From Branchiostoma floridae (lineage: Eukaryota > Chordata > Leptocardii > Amphioxiformes > Branchiostomatidae), in assembly GCF_000003815.2 (NCBI RefSeq), contig NC_049979.1, positions 12,500,766-12,564,765 on the forward strand: a stretch of DNA of 64,000 nucleotides, written 5' to 3'. Position numbers and translations under genes: made by a program. The notes beneath the pieces were generated by a model. The model saw nothing but the letters and a program-made list of their open reading frames with translations, did not search any database and had not been told where the DNA came from. Below, one piece after another: positions 22,901 to 33,233 of the stretch (its first letter is position 1; every line of letters begins with the position of its first letter).

Positions 22901-25900
22901 GGTCTGTAGGGGAAAGGGGAATTCTTTTCATATGAAAGTAATAAAGCCTACTCAACGATAAAAGTTCAAACTTAGACAAGTCTTATTGGAAGGTGAAAAT
23001 AATCTATGGATCATCATCATCATTTGTCAAGAAATAAAACCTTTGTATGCCAGAATCATGTAAGAATAAAGTAGTCAGGTAAGAATACAAATCATAACAC
23101 ATGAGATAATGTGGCCACAGATTTGCAATTCCAATTGTTCAAGCAAAAACTTCTACTAGTACTGCACTTTACTACTTTATTGACTTTTAACNNNNNNNNN
23201 NNNNNNNNNNNNNNNNNNNNNNNNNNNNNNNNNNNNNNNNNNNNNNNNNNNNNNNNNNNNNNNNNNNNNNNNNNNNNNNNNNNNNNNNNNNNNNNNNNNN
23301 NNNNNNNNNNNNNNNNNNNNNNNAGTGAGAGGAGGGGGGTCTGTGGTTTGGGTGGCTCTGCTGGTGCCTTTGCCTTCCCCACTGAAGTGGGAGTCTTGGA
23401 CTTGCTGCGGCTTCTGCGTCCAGCGGGCACCTGTGCAGGTGTTGGGGTCTTGGACTTGCTGCGGCTGCGACGTTCGGTGGGTTTCTCTGCGGCTGTCACA
23501 CTAATGGCCTGAGTGTGATATTGTGAAAATGTTTGTAAACAAGTGGAGATACTAGTAATTATGTTATAGCAACTGTCACTGTCAAAAAAATGTCAGATTC
23601 ATGTCTGACAGTTTTCAAAATCATCCACCTGCTTGAGTAACTATCATTATTATTAGCATATCTTATCACCTGGATGTCTAACCTTCATTGATGCATTTGA
23701 GCAGCAGATTTTTAAAAACCCAACAGCACAGCATTTTGTGAATGATAGGAAAATATTATCAGACTTCAATAAAGCTAAAGGACTCAAAAAGGAAAACCTG
23801 ATTCTTCAAGGTGGCAAGGACATGACAACAGTAGTAAAGACAGAAACTTGAGTGTCACATGTACGGTACCTTTTTCTGTGCAGTTATTGGAGTCCTGGAT
23901 TTGCTGCGGCTGCGACGTTCCGCAGGCTTTTCTGCAGGCGATACAGGACTGACAGCCTGCATAGGAAGTTGTGAAAACTATTGTGAGCAAATGTCATACA
24001 ATAAAAATAAAAATACAGTGCATATACCAGAATTTACTATCATGTATATGTAAAGTAATTGATGAAAACAAACACAAACTGTATTTAGGAACACTATGAA
24101 TGTTAGGAAAAGAATAAGCGAGAAATTAAGGATTCGGGGGGAAATTCTGAGTAAAACATTTAGGACACACAGTGTTGAACTGATTGGGCCTAGGAAAAAA
24201 AATGTTGTGTTTCCTGTTTCCCTACCTACCCTAGAAAAACCTGCCGACCCTAGACTTTTTTTGGGGGTGGGCAGAGGAGTCACAGTTTCCAGTTAGAATT
24301 TTTATTCAGCCTGCTTCCTATTGAAGCAAAAACAATGCTTGTCCTATCTAATGAAGGATAAATGTATCTATTGTGCACAAAATTAAAGTTTGACATTAAA
24401 AGAGAAGTGTCCTCATGCACTTCAGTTTACTTTGTTCGACTCTATTGTAATATGTAGGACTGGGTACCGGTACAGCAAATTCAGGTCCAGGTCCGGTTCA
24501 GGTCCAAAGGATTAGGTCCAGGTCCCGACCTGAACCTGGACCTGATTCAGTATGACTCATACCAATGGTCCATTTCACTACAAAGAAATCTGTTTGCTGG
24601 AGTATTAGACTTACACTGGCATTTTAAAATCCTACAACGCTAACTGCAACTGTGCAATTGGCTGTAAAACATGGTAGAAATTACTATAAACTCTGCTCTA
24701 CTTCACTCTTGTTATTTTCCACTACCTGCAAGCGCCAAAACGTGTGAATGCCTGATAAAATAATCTGTTAATTTTCTAATCGGTCCAACATCCGGTCCAC
24801 CTAATTTTTTCAGGTCCGGTTTTTCTGGACCGGTCCAATAAGAAAAAACGGTTTTGTACCGGTACGCTGTACCGATACCCAGCCCTAGTAATATGTATTA
24901 CTAGAGTTTTGGCCACCCTAAAAAATTTACAAGAAAAAAAAGAAGATAATCCCTACCTACCGACCCTAATTTTTTCATGACTGAAACAGGAAACACAACA
25001 TTTTTTTTCCTAGGCCTTGTACTGTACATATGTTTGCATCTAGCATTCTGTTTTCTATCTATATTAGGCATTGACATCAGTCTACACTGGCTGGATTGCC
25101 CCTGCAATGTGTTGTGTGATATATCATGTGTCCTCAACAAATATACAGAATAGGACACTGTGAGTCACATGTACCTTTTCCAGTTCAGAGTCGGTAGCAG
25201 TGGTATCAACTGGAGTTGAAGTCTTCTTGCCACGCCCTGCCCTGGTGCGACCACCACGACCCTGTCTTCCTCTCTTCACCTTGGTTTCTGGTGTCTTCTG
25301 TAACAGAGAGTTTCACAATGGTAACTTTCACTTTCGTTTCTAGCTATCAGGGGCCACTGGGAGAGTGATTTAGTAGCTTAAGAGTATACATTTCCCAACT
25401 ACACTCAAGTTTATTAAGCACTTTTCATAAAATAAATATTTTCTTTTATCCTTAGTGAGTAAAAGATTTACTACTAGAATATACTGTGCTTCTTATGTAG
25501 CAAATATTCAGTATTTCCATGCTCTAGATTGCTTTCCCCAAAAGGTTAATTAGCGTCGAGTCATGTGCGAACAACTCAAGAATACATTTGTAGCATTTGA
25601 AATGCACATTGCAATGAAGGATACAGAGCTGAAGTAAACCATATCTGAAGATAGATAAATGATGATGACATTGTAATTTTACCTCCTCAGTGGAGACATC
25701 TGTGTTAGACTCCACACTGTCTGAGGTGGTGTCGAGGGACGTGTCGACCACCGTCTTCTTGGCAGCTTTCTTGGGTCGACGACCCCTCCTCCTGGTGACT
25801 TTAGCAGGAACATCAGGCTCAGGAGCTGCAGTCTCTGCACCGGAGTCGCCACTGCTTCCACCTGTACAGGTCTGGGTACAAATTATATACAATGTACACT

Positions 25901-27130
25901 GTATAGTGAATATAGTTTACAGCATTATACCAATGTTATTGATGAATTGATGGTTGATGCTGGGAAGCTTAGTAACAGCAGATAAAAGTCACATGCACCA
26001 ACAAATTGTTACTAGTACTTGGCAGGCAAAAAGAATATGTTATAATAAGACACTCATACAGGGCTCGAAATGCTACCTGCATATGCAGCTTAGTGCAGGT
26101 AAAATTGGAGCTGTGCAGGTATTTCTGATGTCTACCTGCACCTAACCTGCACTGGTCCGTGTACTGGGTTTTATACAAAAATGTCATATGATGTACCTGT
26201 AGGTGTATTGTTATTAGATGCATTGACTGTTACCACCTATATATGTAAAGGAAAAAACTAGTAATGGTTCTTGAACAATTTTAGTATGACCCATACTTCT
26301 TAGAGTGGTGCAGGTAAAATTTGTCTGGTGCAGGTAATTTTCAATGTTACCTGCACCAGTTCAGGTATGCAGAAAAAAGTATTTCGAGCCCTACTCATAT
26401 TAAAGGAAGTAGTAATAAAGATAAAGTATGATGGTTTGGAGTTGGGACTACAATTGTACTGTCTAGTTGAACTCGAAAACAGAAATTGTTGTTTTTAATT
26501 TTGGGACCAAGACACAAATTTACCTTGTAGTCTGAGGACTGTGCTGTGGACTCAGTGGCGTTATCGCCATCTTGCTTCTTGCTGTGGTACTGCTGCAGAG
26601 CACTGATCAAATCGTCCGTCTGGAAAATGAAAAAAAAAGTTGATACATAAATTATAAATCCGGGTGCACTTGCATTTTCTTGTACTTCACTACAGATGGA
26701 CAGTTATAACATACGTTAACACCGGGTTTATATACAAGTAGCCTTTGTTTCAAGTTTGACAACATAACTGTTGATTTTTGCCGAACTCTCAGAAACCTTG
26801 TGAAAAATTATGTGAAACTGAAAGTTGTCTTGAGCCGATAAACTGATATTTGCGATGCCGTTGGACTTATGTACTAGGGTAACTGTATCATACACATCTT
26901 TAAAAGGACTGGATGCTTAAAAAAACCGAGTACAAGTACACAAAATCAAAAGTTCAGAATAAGCAGAAACGCACATCACTTTGAAAACACAAACGTTAGT
27001 GGGGGGGGGGCATAATATTTATAAATTTTACCTTCATGTTGGCCTTGATCCCGGCTTGTTTGGCCAGTTTCTGTAGCTCAGATCGCTTCATGCTACCAAG
27101 AGCACTAACATCAACCTCCTTGGTCGTCAT
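16986..27130 (-). CDS. NUSAP1: Nucleolar and spindle-associated protein 1-like (NUSAP), 15 exons, one interrupted by a gap
   Basis: Exons in transcript order: 27032-27130, 26524-26619, 25683-25871, 25175-25297, 23870-23956, 23508 to at least 23324 (enters the gap), 22696-22903, 22373-22465, 21827-21948, 21354-21464, 20796-20929, 20274-20374, 18072-18233, 17559-17664, 16986-17070. All visible phases agree. NUSAP crosslinks spindle microtubules and binds chromatin. Exon 1-2 encodes a SAP-like helix pair (KRSELQKLAKQAG). Exon 9 has the family block KKGFKKMESIDDYLARK, exon 13 has ITPFKF and FNLKASIQKPLTYKPH, and exons 14-15 encode a charged C-terminal helix ending MLARRGIEC. Central exons are highly basic with TP/SP sites. 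At least 633 codons are predicted, against about 440 aa in human NUSAP1 (from memory); the extra length is mainly basic and SR/TP repeats. Confidence 0.87.
17903..17935. repeat. (AATG)n microsatellite
   Basis: About eight consecutive gaat/aatg units with one interruption, in a NUSAP intron. Confidence 0.85.
18270..19975 (+). mobile_element. 5'-truncated CR1/L2/Jockey-type non-LTR retrotransposon with intact RT remnant
   Basis: A reading frame open from about 18283 to 19524 encodes reverse transcriptase motifs in order: QQSGFRTGHSTTT, motif A FLDLKKAFDTVHH, motif B GVPQGSILGPLLFNLFINDI, motif C YADDTAIF, then the thumb and a C-terminal region ending near ISDLK. The 3' end is an (AAAT)n tail at about 19940-19967, typical of CR1/L2/Jockey-group LINEs. 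The endonuclease domain and 5' UTR are missing, and the upstream frame shows a stop near 18270, so the copy is 5'-truncated and dead, but the RT frame has no stop or frameshift, indicating recent insertion. It lies antisense in a NUSAP intron, less than 60 nt upstream of the acceptor of the exon at 18233. Confidence 0.88.
18379..19524 (+). pseudogene. Reverse transcriptase ORF of the truncated LINE
   Basis: This is the uninterrupted part from the first in-frame Met. It contains a complete RT palm with YADD but lacks endonuclease and ORF1, so it is a remnant of the element and not a host gene. Motif wording is closest to the CR1/L2/Jockey group; the exact clade needs phylogeny. Confidence 0.85.
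20274..20929 (-). CDS. NUSAP1: NUSAP exons 11-12 (basic, TP-rich segment)
   Basis: Exons 20796-20929 and 20274-20374 join in phase 2 so that the Lys codon AA|G is split, giving VEKAVKFKPSGLK. The segment is rich in KTP/STP motifs (RKTPSS, KSTPGT). The alternative frame for the second exon gives an implausible His/Gln-rich peptide, so the phase-2 join is preferred. Confidence 0.75.
22150..22340 (+). mobile_element. Fragment of a LINE ORF2 C-terminus
   Basis: A frameshifted coding remnant reads TWKRTVEQD, then KMGCSWEGAQ, then ADKRQWKAMAACL before a stop. This is the recognisable tail of many LINE ORF2 proteins (TW.R.VE....G..W..A...A.DR..W). Only about 190 bp survive, antisense in a NUSAP intron. 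Confidence 0.7.
23192..23323. other. Assembly gap (132 N)
   Basis: Run of N that removes the 3' end and donor of NUSAP exon 6. It follows directly after the repetitive SRSKSKTP coding repeats. Confidence 0.99.
23324..23956 (-). CDS. NUSAP1: NUSAP exons 5-6 with repeated RRSRSKSKTP units
   Basis: Exon 5 (23870-23956) and exon 6 (23508 into the gap) encode at least three copies of a 15-20 residue unit centred on RRSRS-KS(K/R)TP; two are preceded by AEKP(A/T)E. The nucleotide sequences are also similar (gctgcggctgcgacgttc on the plus strand), so the exons arose by recent tandem duplication. The units combine SR dipeptides with proline-directed Thr sites. The repeats sit beside an assembly gap, so copy number may be underestimated. 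Confidence 0.75.
24189..24283. mobile_element. Truncated Tourist-like MITE fragment (GGCCTAG family)
   Basis: Begins gggcctaggaaaaaaaatgttgtg and shares the interior with 24905-25018 (inverted) and the complete copy at 61045-61325. The right terminus is missing. Confidence 0.5.
24455..24887. mobile_element. 433-bp hAT-like MITE with perfect 8-bp target duplication
   Basis: Flanked by GTAATATG on both sides (24447-24454 and 24888-24895). The termini are inverted repeats (taggactgggtaccggtac / gtaccgatacccagcccta). Subterminal regions carry many copies of caggtcc/ggacct in both orientations. The 8-bp duplication and TAGGG-type ends fit the hAT superfamily. No ORF. A degraded relative lies at 38838-39150. 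Confidence 0.82.
24905..25018. mobile_element. Truncated GGCCTAG-family MITE, inverted copy
   Basis: The reverse complement starts ggcctaggaaaaaaaatg and continues tgttgtgtttcctgtttc and ggtcggtaggtaggg, matching 24189 and 61045. Only one terminus is recognisable. Confidence 0.55.
26060..26392. mobile_element. hAT-like MITE with iterated acctgca/tgcaggt motifs, copy 1
   Basis: Termini agggctcgaaat and atttcgagccct are inverted. Flanks ACTCATAC (26052-26059) and ACTCATAT (26393-26400) match at 7 of 8 positions. The interior repeats tgcaggta and tacctgca many times. A full-length relative lies at 47041-47383 and shorter ones at 52119-52194 and 57293-57360. No coding capacity. Confidence 0.75.
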
Positions 27131-27680
27131 CTTGATACGATTTCACCTCAAAATCGCAGCGAATTTACGAAAAATAAGCAACAAAGCCGGACAACAACAC
27201 ACACCTCTGACAAACCGTCGCGTTTATCAGACGCCGAAATTTGAATATGGCGGAAACTTTGTATCGCAGGCGGTGATTGGATAATTTTTAAAAGACCATC
27301 TCTTATTGGTAGAGAAAGACTCCCAAAGATCTTTGCGCAGGTACAACAATGGGCGACCTCCAGCGGTTACAGTTAGAATAGCAACTTTCGATGTGAAGAA
27401 ATCCTCCTTGGTTTTCATGGTTTTGACAGCAACAGTTTTGAAGTGTTAACATGCATACAGACATTAGGCAGTAAAGCAATCAATGAATCAATCTAACCGC
27501 ATTTCCATCAAACCGAAGAACTCTACTCTACAAAGGAAAGGTGCAGCTTTTAAACTGACCGCTAGGATCGCCTTTCTCTAGGAAGCTTGCGTAACGTTCC
27601 TTCCGGCTGTCTGATAGAGGTCAACGCGTGGCGGCGGCGAGCGAGACATTTTGTCTGTGTTTTATAGCAAATACACCATC
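27131..27680. promoter_or_regulatory. Head-to-head promoter interval between NUSAP1 and COX7A2L
   Basis: The two start codons are 550 bp apart on opposite strands. On the NUSAP side, two CCAAT boxes read on the minus strand (attgg at 27276-27280 and 27305-27309, 29 bp apart). About 32 bp beyond the nearer one lies a TTTGAA/TTCAAA hexamer at 27239-27244, with TTTCCGCC between. CCAAT boxes spaced about 30 bp from a CHR element are typical of G2/M genes controlled by NF-Y and DREAM/MuvB, which would suit NUSAP. The hexamer reads TTTGAA on the plus strand, opposite to NUSAP transcription, so its role is uncertain. Confidence 0.45.
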
Positions 27681-30600
27681 ATGTTCTACAAATTTAACAA
27701 CATCTCAGGAAGAATAGGAGCCGCGTCACAACAGGCTGCCTTCAGACCGGAGGTAGGACCGAAAACGACCGTACTTGGGTGGGAAATTATGTTCGTGTGT
27801 GATCGGATACGAGTGAAAAGTGGACGCCATGTTAGTTGTTACGCCGGTTAGCGGTAGAACGAGAAGTCGGTAAATCGTACATATGATCAACATCTATAGT
27901 ACAGCTTCTTGTTTTGAATCATCGTCAAATTTATACTTGTTAGCACTAGAGGGCTGAGGATCGTCCGTTGTCGTTGCTTTCTGTAAAACTTCATGTGAAA
28001 CATGAAAGTGACCTTCAGTGTTGTTTGGGGAGGGGGGCGACTTGAACTTCATAATCTATTTATTCATTCATTATTAATTTATCAATCTTGTTGGGTTGTA
28101 ACTTACCTTGAGGATGCTTGGCAGGCTAAGTTAAGGAATTGTAAGTTTGACAAATCAGTAGGTATAACAATGTACAATACTAAGTATGCCATCAAAATAC
28201 ATTGTTATACCCATGTACCGAATGATTTGTCAGTCTGTCTCTACAACTGAAAAATTCCAGTACCAAAATTTGTATTAAGTGTGAAGTATTTTTTTTTTTA
28301 CTGGAAGCACTAGGTTTTATCATTCCAAAACAAAGGAGTAACATAACAGTCAAAGTTTAGTGAGGGCCCCCAAGGGGGGGTACCGACAACGCTCTACGCT
28401 AAATTCGGGAGGGCCGGCTACGTAATACGCTAAATTATGGACACTTCATTACGCTCTACGCTAAATTACGAAATTTCATAATGCATTATGCAAATATTTA
28501 TTGTCTTTTGGCTGAACTCCGCCGACGGCAGAACATGTGAAGATGAGATCTAAACAAAACTGATAATTCTATCAATAAGATTAAAACTTAACTTCTAAAG
28601 ACGTCTTGCTGGCCAAAGGCGGCGACAGCAAATTTCTTATGTGACGTAATGTTCAGCACTTGTAGCACCGAAAGCGGAGGCGCGACAATCCTAGGGCGTC
28701 CGGGGGCATGCTCCCCCGGGAATATTGTGAAATCTTGACCCTCTGAAACGCCATTTTAAGCATTTTGAAGGGCAAATTTTGCTCACAGACTAAGCTAAGT
28801 TGAATAGCATCCAATTAGAAATTCACATGGTTTTAGAAGCTGGGCAACGCCCCCAAACATCATTTTCAGATTTCGAGTGCCGAAAGCACGAACAGTCGAA
28901 CTGTGGCAAGGTAGGTACGGGAAAATTTGGAAATTTTTACCCTCTGAAACACCATTCCCTGCATTTTGAGGGAAAAATTTTGCTGGCAGACCATATGCTC
29001 AATGTAATGACATTTCTGTCAGAGAAACGTCTTTGAGGGCGACGAGCGCCGGAGAGTCGTGAGCGCTGGAGGCTAGGCCCAAGCCGTCGCAAGCCTTGGC
29101 AAGGGCTGCCCGGCGCCCGGAGAAAAATTGAAATCTCGACCCTCTGAAATGCCATTTCCTGCATTTAAGGGGCACATTGGGATGGGGTTTTGTGCGCGTG
29201 AAAAAGTTGCGCGTGAAAAATCTGCCCGTGACAATATGCAAATTAGCTGATTCCCAAGGGATTCAAAAAGTTTTTGCAGTTTTATACTTAATACTAGCTC
29301 AGACAAGATGGCACAAAATTGAATTGATTATCATACTGTTGCATTAAAGAGTGCCAAATCTCGATCTGAGTGTTTTTAAAGTGATTTTTAATGTTTAGTT
29401 TTCACGCGCAAAAAAGTTTGAAATTTGCGCTTGAAACAATCTTCTTCAAAAAAGATGAAATGAAGCTTCTAGAATGGAGAAAAGCCTCAAATTGTTACAT
29501 TCTACAATATAAAACCTCATATGAGTAATTTTTCCATGTATTTCTGTCAGATTTATGTGATTTTGAACTGTTTAAAATATGCAAATTAACCTATTCCCAA
29601 GGGATCTAAAAATCAGTTTTTTTTCAAACCCAAAATTCAGGTAACAGATGAGAAATTATATCATAGGTTCAAATTTTTCTGCCTTAGAATTCCTTGCTGC
29701 ACATTTTCTGACATATTTCAGGAACTTTATTTTTTCACGCGCAAATTTTTCACGCGCACGCGCAAATTCTCCACGCAGAAAACCCGTTCCCGGCACATTT
29801 TGCTTGTTAACTAAGCTAAGGTCGGTAAAAAGATTTCTACTAGTTGGGGGACGACGCTCCCGCAACATATTTTCACCATGTCCAGTGCCGAAGTGTTGAG
29901 CCATAGCAAGGAATGTCCGGCGAAATCTTGAAATCTGGACCCTTTGAAACGCAATTTCCAGCATTTTCGCGGGTAAAATTTGCCGGTAGACTAGTTAAGT
30001 TTAATGAAACTTTGATTACGCTTGACGAAAAATTAATATGAATTACGTTTTACGGTAAAATCCGGTTAGCTTCTACGTAATACGTTAAATTAATGGGGCC
30101 AATATCGCTTGACGCAAAATGCACCGATTACGCTCTACGTTGAATTCGAGCGGTCCCGCTACGGAGTACGTAGAATTAAAACCGCCGATAACGCTCTACG
30201 GAAAAGGGCTTTGGGGCCCCCTTTAGTGACTGTCCCTCAACTCAAACATCAGTAAACTTCTTTTTAAATTTAATGGCATTTTGTTTTGAAAGGGACCGGT
30301 TTGATCATGGTTCTTTTTTGCACACAGTGCTAGTAGGACAGAACTGGCTGCTGATAATACTGACTGACATCTGTATCTTTCCTCCCCAGGGCATCCTGCC
30401 ACTCACACAGGCAGAAGCCCCGCCCTTGATATTCGGCTCACCTGTAAAACCGGCAGGTGAGGAGGCGGTAGCTCCCAGGGGGAAACCAGCGATGGTCCGG
30501 AACAAGGTCCCAGAGATGCAGCAAGTCATGCAGGTAAGGAGACACAACTCGAGTCCTTTTCAGTGGCCTGGCTGTTTGACATTGAAACTTAGCCTGAGTG

Positions 30601-31255
30601 GAGTATACTCACAAATTGAGCTGAAGCTTACTTCAATAGTGATTGTGATGTTCTCTTGGTAATTTAAAAGAACAAATTTTAACACTTACAAAAACCGATT
30701 CTCGCTTTTTCTACTTTTAATAAGTCTGTCAAACTATTGGAACAATGCAGAATGGATAGGTGCACAGCTTTCTCAAATGGTCTGTCTCCAGGGACCGTCC
30801 CTCCTTTCCGGGATGGAAATTTGCTTGTTGTGATGGACACAAATTTGAAATTCAAATTCAGATGTGAAATTCATGACATAAGTGATGAAACTGTTGGAAA
30901 TGTGTTGCAGTAAGCATTGAATAAAAAAAAGATTTGACAACAAAAATTGGCTACCCCGGAGTACCCCCAAACTGAGTGGCAGACAGCCCCAGGTAGATTG
31001 TATCATCCTGATTAGATTACTTTTCCTCTGATAGTTACTTAATTCCATGCGTGTTATGTCAGTTCATATTACTATCACACTTGACCTACATTGTCCCTCA
31101 ATCCACCACAGAGACCAGGGAACCTGTTGTTCGTGAAGAGGGGAGGACTTGACGCCGTGCTGTACAGAGGGACGATGGGGCTGGTCGTGGTGGGAGTAGC
31201 GTACGCCTGCTTTGGGCTGTTCCAGGCCATGATGCCCAAGAAGAGCGAGGACTGA
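27681..31255 (+). CDS. COX7A2L: COX7A2L/SCAFI-like respiratory supercomplex assembly factor
   Basis: Three exons: 27681-27752 (24 codons), 30390-30533 (48 codons) and 31112-31255 (47 codons plus TGA), all phase 0; 119 aa against 114 in human COX7A2L. The N-terminus MFYKF, the block AEAPPLIFGSPVKP, the motif NKVPEMQ and the C-terminal single membrane helix after LDAVLYRGTMGL match the vertebrate protein as I recall it. The long linker between the N-terminal part and the COX7A-like domain is what separates COX7A2L from ordinary COX7A subunits. It acts in the mitochondrial inner membrane, bridging complex III and complex IV. The gene is divergent from NUSAP1 across 550 bp. Intron 1 contains a nested transposon insertion. 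Confidence 0.9.
28364..30221. mobile_element. 1.86-kb non-autonomous TIR transposon (8-bp TSD) in COX7A2L intron 1
   Basis: Flanked by exact TTTAGTGA copies (28356-28363 and 30222-30229). Ends are short G/C-rich inverted repeats (gggcccccaagg / ctttggggccccc). Both subterminal zones have many iterated tacgctctacgctaaatta-like motifs. The core contains about four copies of a ~200-bp unit (near 28735, 28935, 29137, 29930) with ccctctgaaa(c/t)gccatt and a gactaagctaag tail. One copy is split by the element at 29179-29791. The 8-bp duplication suggests hAT. No transposase. Confidence 0.75.
29179..29791. mobile_element. 613-bp TIR element nested in the larger transposon
   Basis: Exact 8-bp flanks GGCACATT (29171-29178 and 29792-29799). 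Termini gggatggggttttgtgcgcg and cacgcagaaaacccgttccc form an inverted repeat with a few mismatches. Next to them, gcgcgtgaaaaa motifs are iterated and inverted. It splits one unit of the host element's internal repeat, so it inserted later. Confidence 0.8.
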
Positions 31256-31956
31256 CCCCGCCTGATGCACTAGACATTGTGACTGGGATGGGGCAATATT
31301 CACAACACACTCACTAGTCCTCACAATGTCGCCGGTGACGTGTGGTTTTGAACGTTGGACTGTGATGGGCTGAAGGTTTTGATGGGGATAATTGATATAC
31401 AACTTACAAGATATGTCAACAAATACACTAAGTTTCTCTTTCTGAGTTTCACACATTCTATACAAGCCTTGCTTATGCCACTAGTAATGTGCGCTGGCTG
31501 ACTTTTTATAGAATAGGAGAAATTGTATCAAATATTATGCTGCAACAAATATGACAGCCTGTATAACAACCTACACACCAGTAATAGTTTTATTACATGT
31601 TAGAGTTGCATGGTTGACAACTCAACCAAGCGCACATGTACAGTATTCACATTGAAAGACAAGCTGTTATATGTGATGGGTGAAGTCAAAACAGTCAGAC
31701 CTGAATCTGCCATATACTAATAACTTCATGTGTGTGCACAGTTTATTCTGAAACAAGCTCCCTGTATAGTCCTGTAGAATTGTACATGCTGTGTACAATA
31801 TTTTGATTCACTGGAGTTCCTGCAGTATCAAATGTGGCCTAGATTGTGAAAGTATGAATACAAGAGACATCATTATATGATAACTATGCCTGTAGATTTC
31901 TTGGGTCTACAACACCAGAGTTTTATTCTTGTGTTCTCTAGTCTTAATGGCAGGGA

Positions 31957-31962
31957 AATAAA
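31957..31962 (+). terminator. Candidate polyadenylation signal of COX7A2L
   Basis: AATAAA about 700 nt after the stop codon; the earlier 3' UTR has no equally clear hexamer. Confidence 0.4.
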
Positions 31963-32607
31963 GTTTTGGAAGTATTTCTCAGCGAGTCTTTAAACTTTGT
32001 TGTATCATATCTAATGTAGGAAGGCTCTTACCTAATCATGCTTATGTCTGCAGGAAATAATTCTCAAGGGAAGCGATCCACATCACATCACATCCTTAGA
32101 AGACGTAGCACCTTAATCAGGACAGGGGGCGCCACTAACTGCAGTCTGTTTATAACTGTCTTATCATGTGTCATCAGACAAGAGAACGCAAGATCTACCT
32201 GGTTGAAAAAGAGATAGACTGGGTCTCAATAGCTTCTCAAGTAGCCAACTTTGTTGTGAAATGCTTTTAATATTTTGTCAACAGAAGAATTGTTGCATTG
32301 GAAACTTATGAGGTCCAAAATAAGAGGTAAAGGTCCCATGGCTTTTTTGAAGCTGTAGAGCAGGTGGATATTAATTGTTAATCCCATTTCTTGGGCATGG
32401 TATTGGAAGCCAGATCCCATATGTCCCCTTTTGTTCCACCGCAGGCATCTTTTTACCTGTACCTTGCCAACAGAAGTCAGGTTCCCATTCACCCCTGGGT
32501 GGAGTGATGAAAGTCATGTCAAGTGCAATTCCCAAGGAAATAACGGCTAGTTTCTTGATACATAATTTTCTTCATGATGAAGACCTCTAAAATGTATTTG
32601 TGATGAC

Positions 32608-32730
32608 CTTAGTTTATTTTTGTACATAATACCTTGCCCAAGCCTGGCAGACAAGTAGAGAATGAAGGAAATTGTACTTCATAGGTGACTCATTTTGGTA
32701 TAAAAACTTTATTACTGTGGAACTTAATTT
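32608..32730. repeat. About 120-bp direct repeat flanking the last ISOC2 exon, copy A
   Basis: Copy A (32608-32730) and copy B (33721-33843) share aagcctggcagacaag, gaatgaaggaaattgt and ttcataggtgactcatttt with only scattered differences. They bracket the terminal coding exon (33234-33396), so a local tandem duplication or two insertions of one short element are both possible. Confidence 0.8.
32708..32713 (-). terminator. Candidate polyadenylation signal of the ISOC2-like gene
   Basis: TTTATT on the plus strand gives AATAAA for the minus-strand transcript, about 525 nt beyond the stop codon and inside direct-repeat copy A. In copy B the same place reads tttactac and lacks the hexamer. Confidence 0.35.
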
Positions 32731-33074
32731 GATTCACAATCTACATGTGCATTATCATATGCATATAAGGATGGATTATATTCTTCTGAGTGATGCTCTC
32801 CATGATTTGGTGGCACACCAGACATGTCTACACTAGTGTCCTTAGTAGGCTCTAAGAGTCTGCTTGTTTTAGGGCTTTTTTCAATGGCGTATCAGTATTA
32901 AATGCACTCCGTTTCTTGTCAGCTGTGTGGTCAACAAGACAGCGGAAAAAAATATTCATATACATGTACTAAAAAAAGCATCCATTTTGTAAAGCCTGCT
33001 GAGGAGGCCATCTCTACACAACATTTTTAAGGTCTGATATGCATCTGTATTCTGGGTACATGTCTATCTAATCT

Positions 33075-33207
33075 AGCCTGGGTACCATCCTTCATAGTAC
33101 TACTAAGTAACTGCTGGCTCAATCGTTTTGCTTGCTAACCATGGAAAGGAAGCAGAATGATTGATCTAGTGGTTACTACCGGTATGGAGGATGGTACCCA
33201 GGCTAGA
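33075..33207. mobile_element. Palindromic MITE-like element with TIR agcctgggtaccatcc
   Basis: A perfect inverted repeat of at least 16 bp (tagcctgggtaccatcc and ggatggtacccaggcta) bounds about 130 bp that is itself nearly palindromic. It lies just downstream of the ISOC2 stop codon, in the presumed 3' UTR. Confidence 0.7.
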
Positions 33208-33233
33208 GCTGATCAGCACCAGGTGAAACAAGT

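Noticed and set aside
23111-23512. 133-codon plus-strand frame crossing the N gap
   Set aside because: It passes through unknown bases and mirrors NUSAP exon 6.
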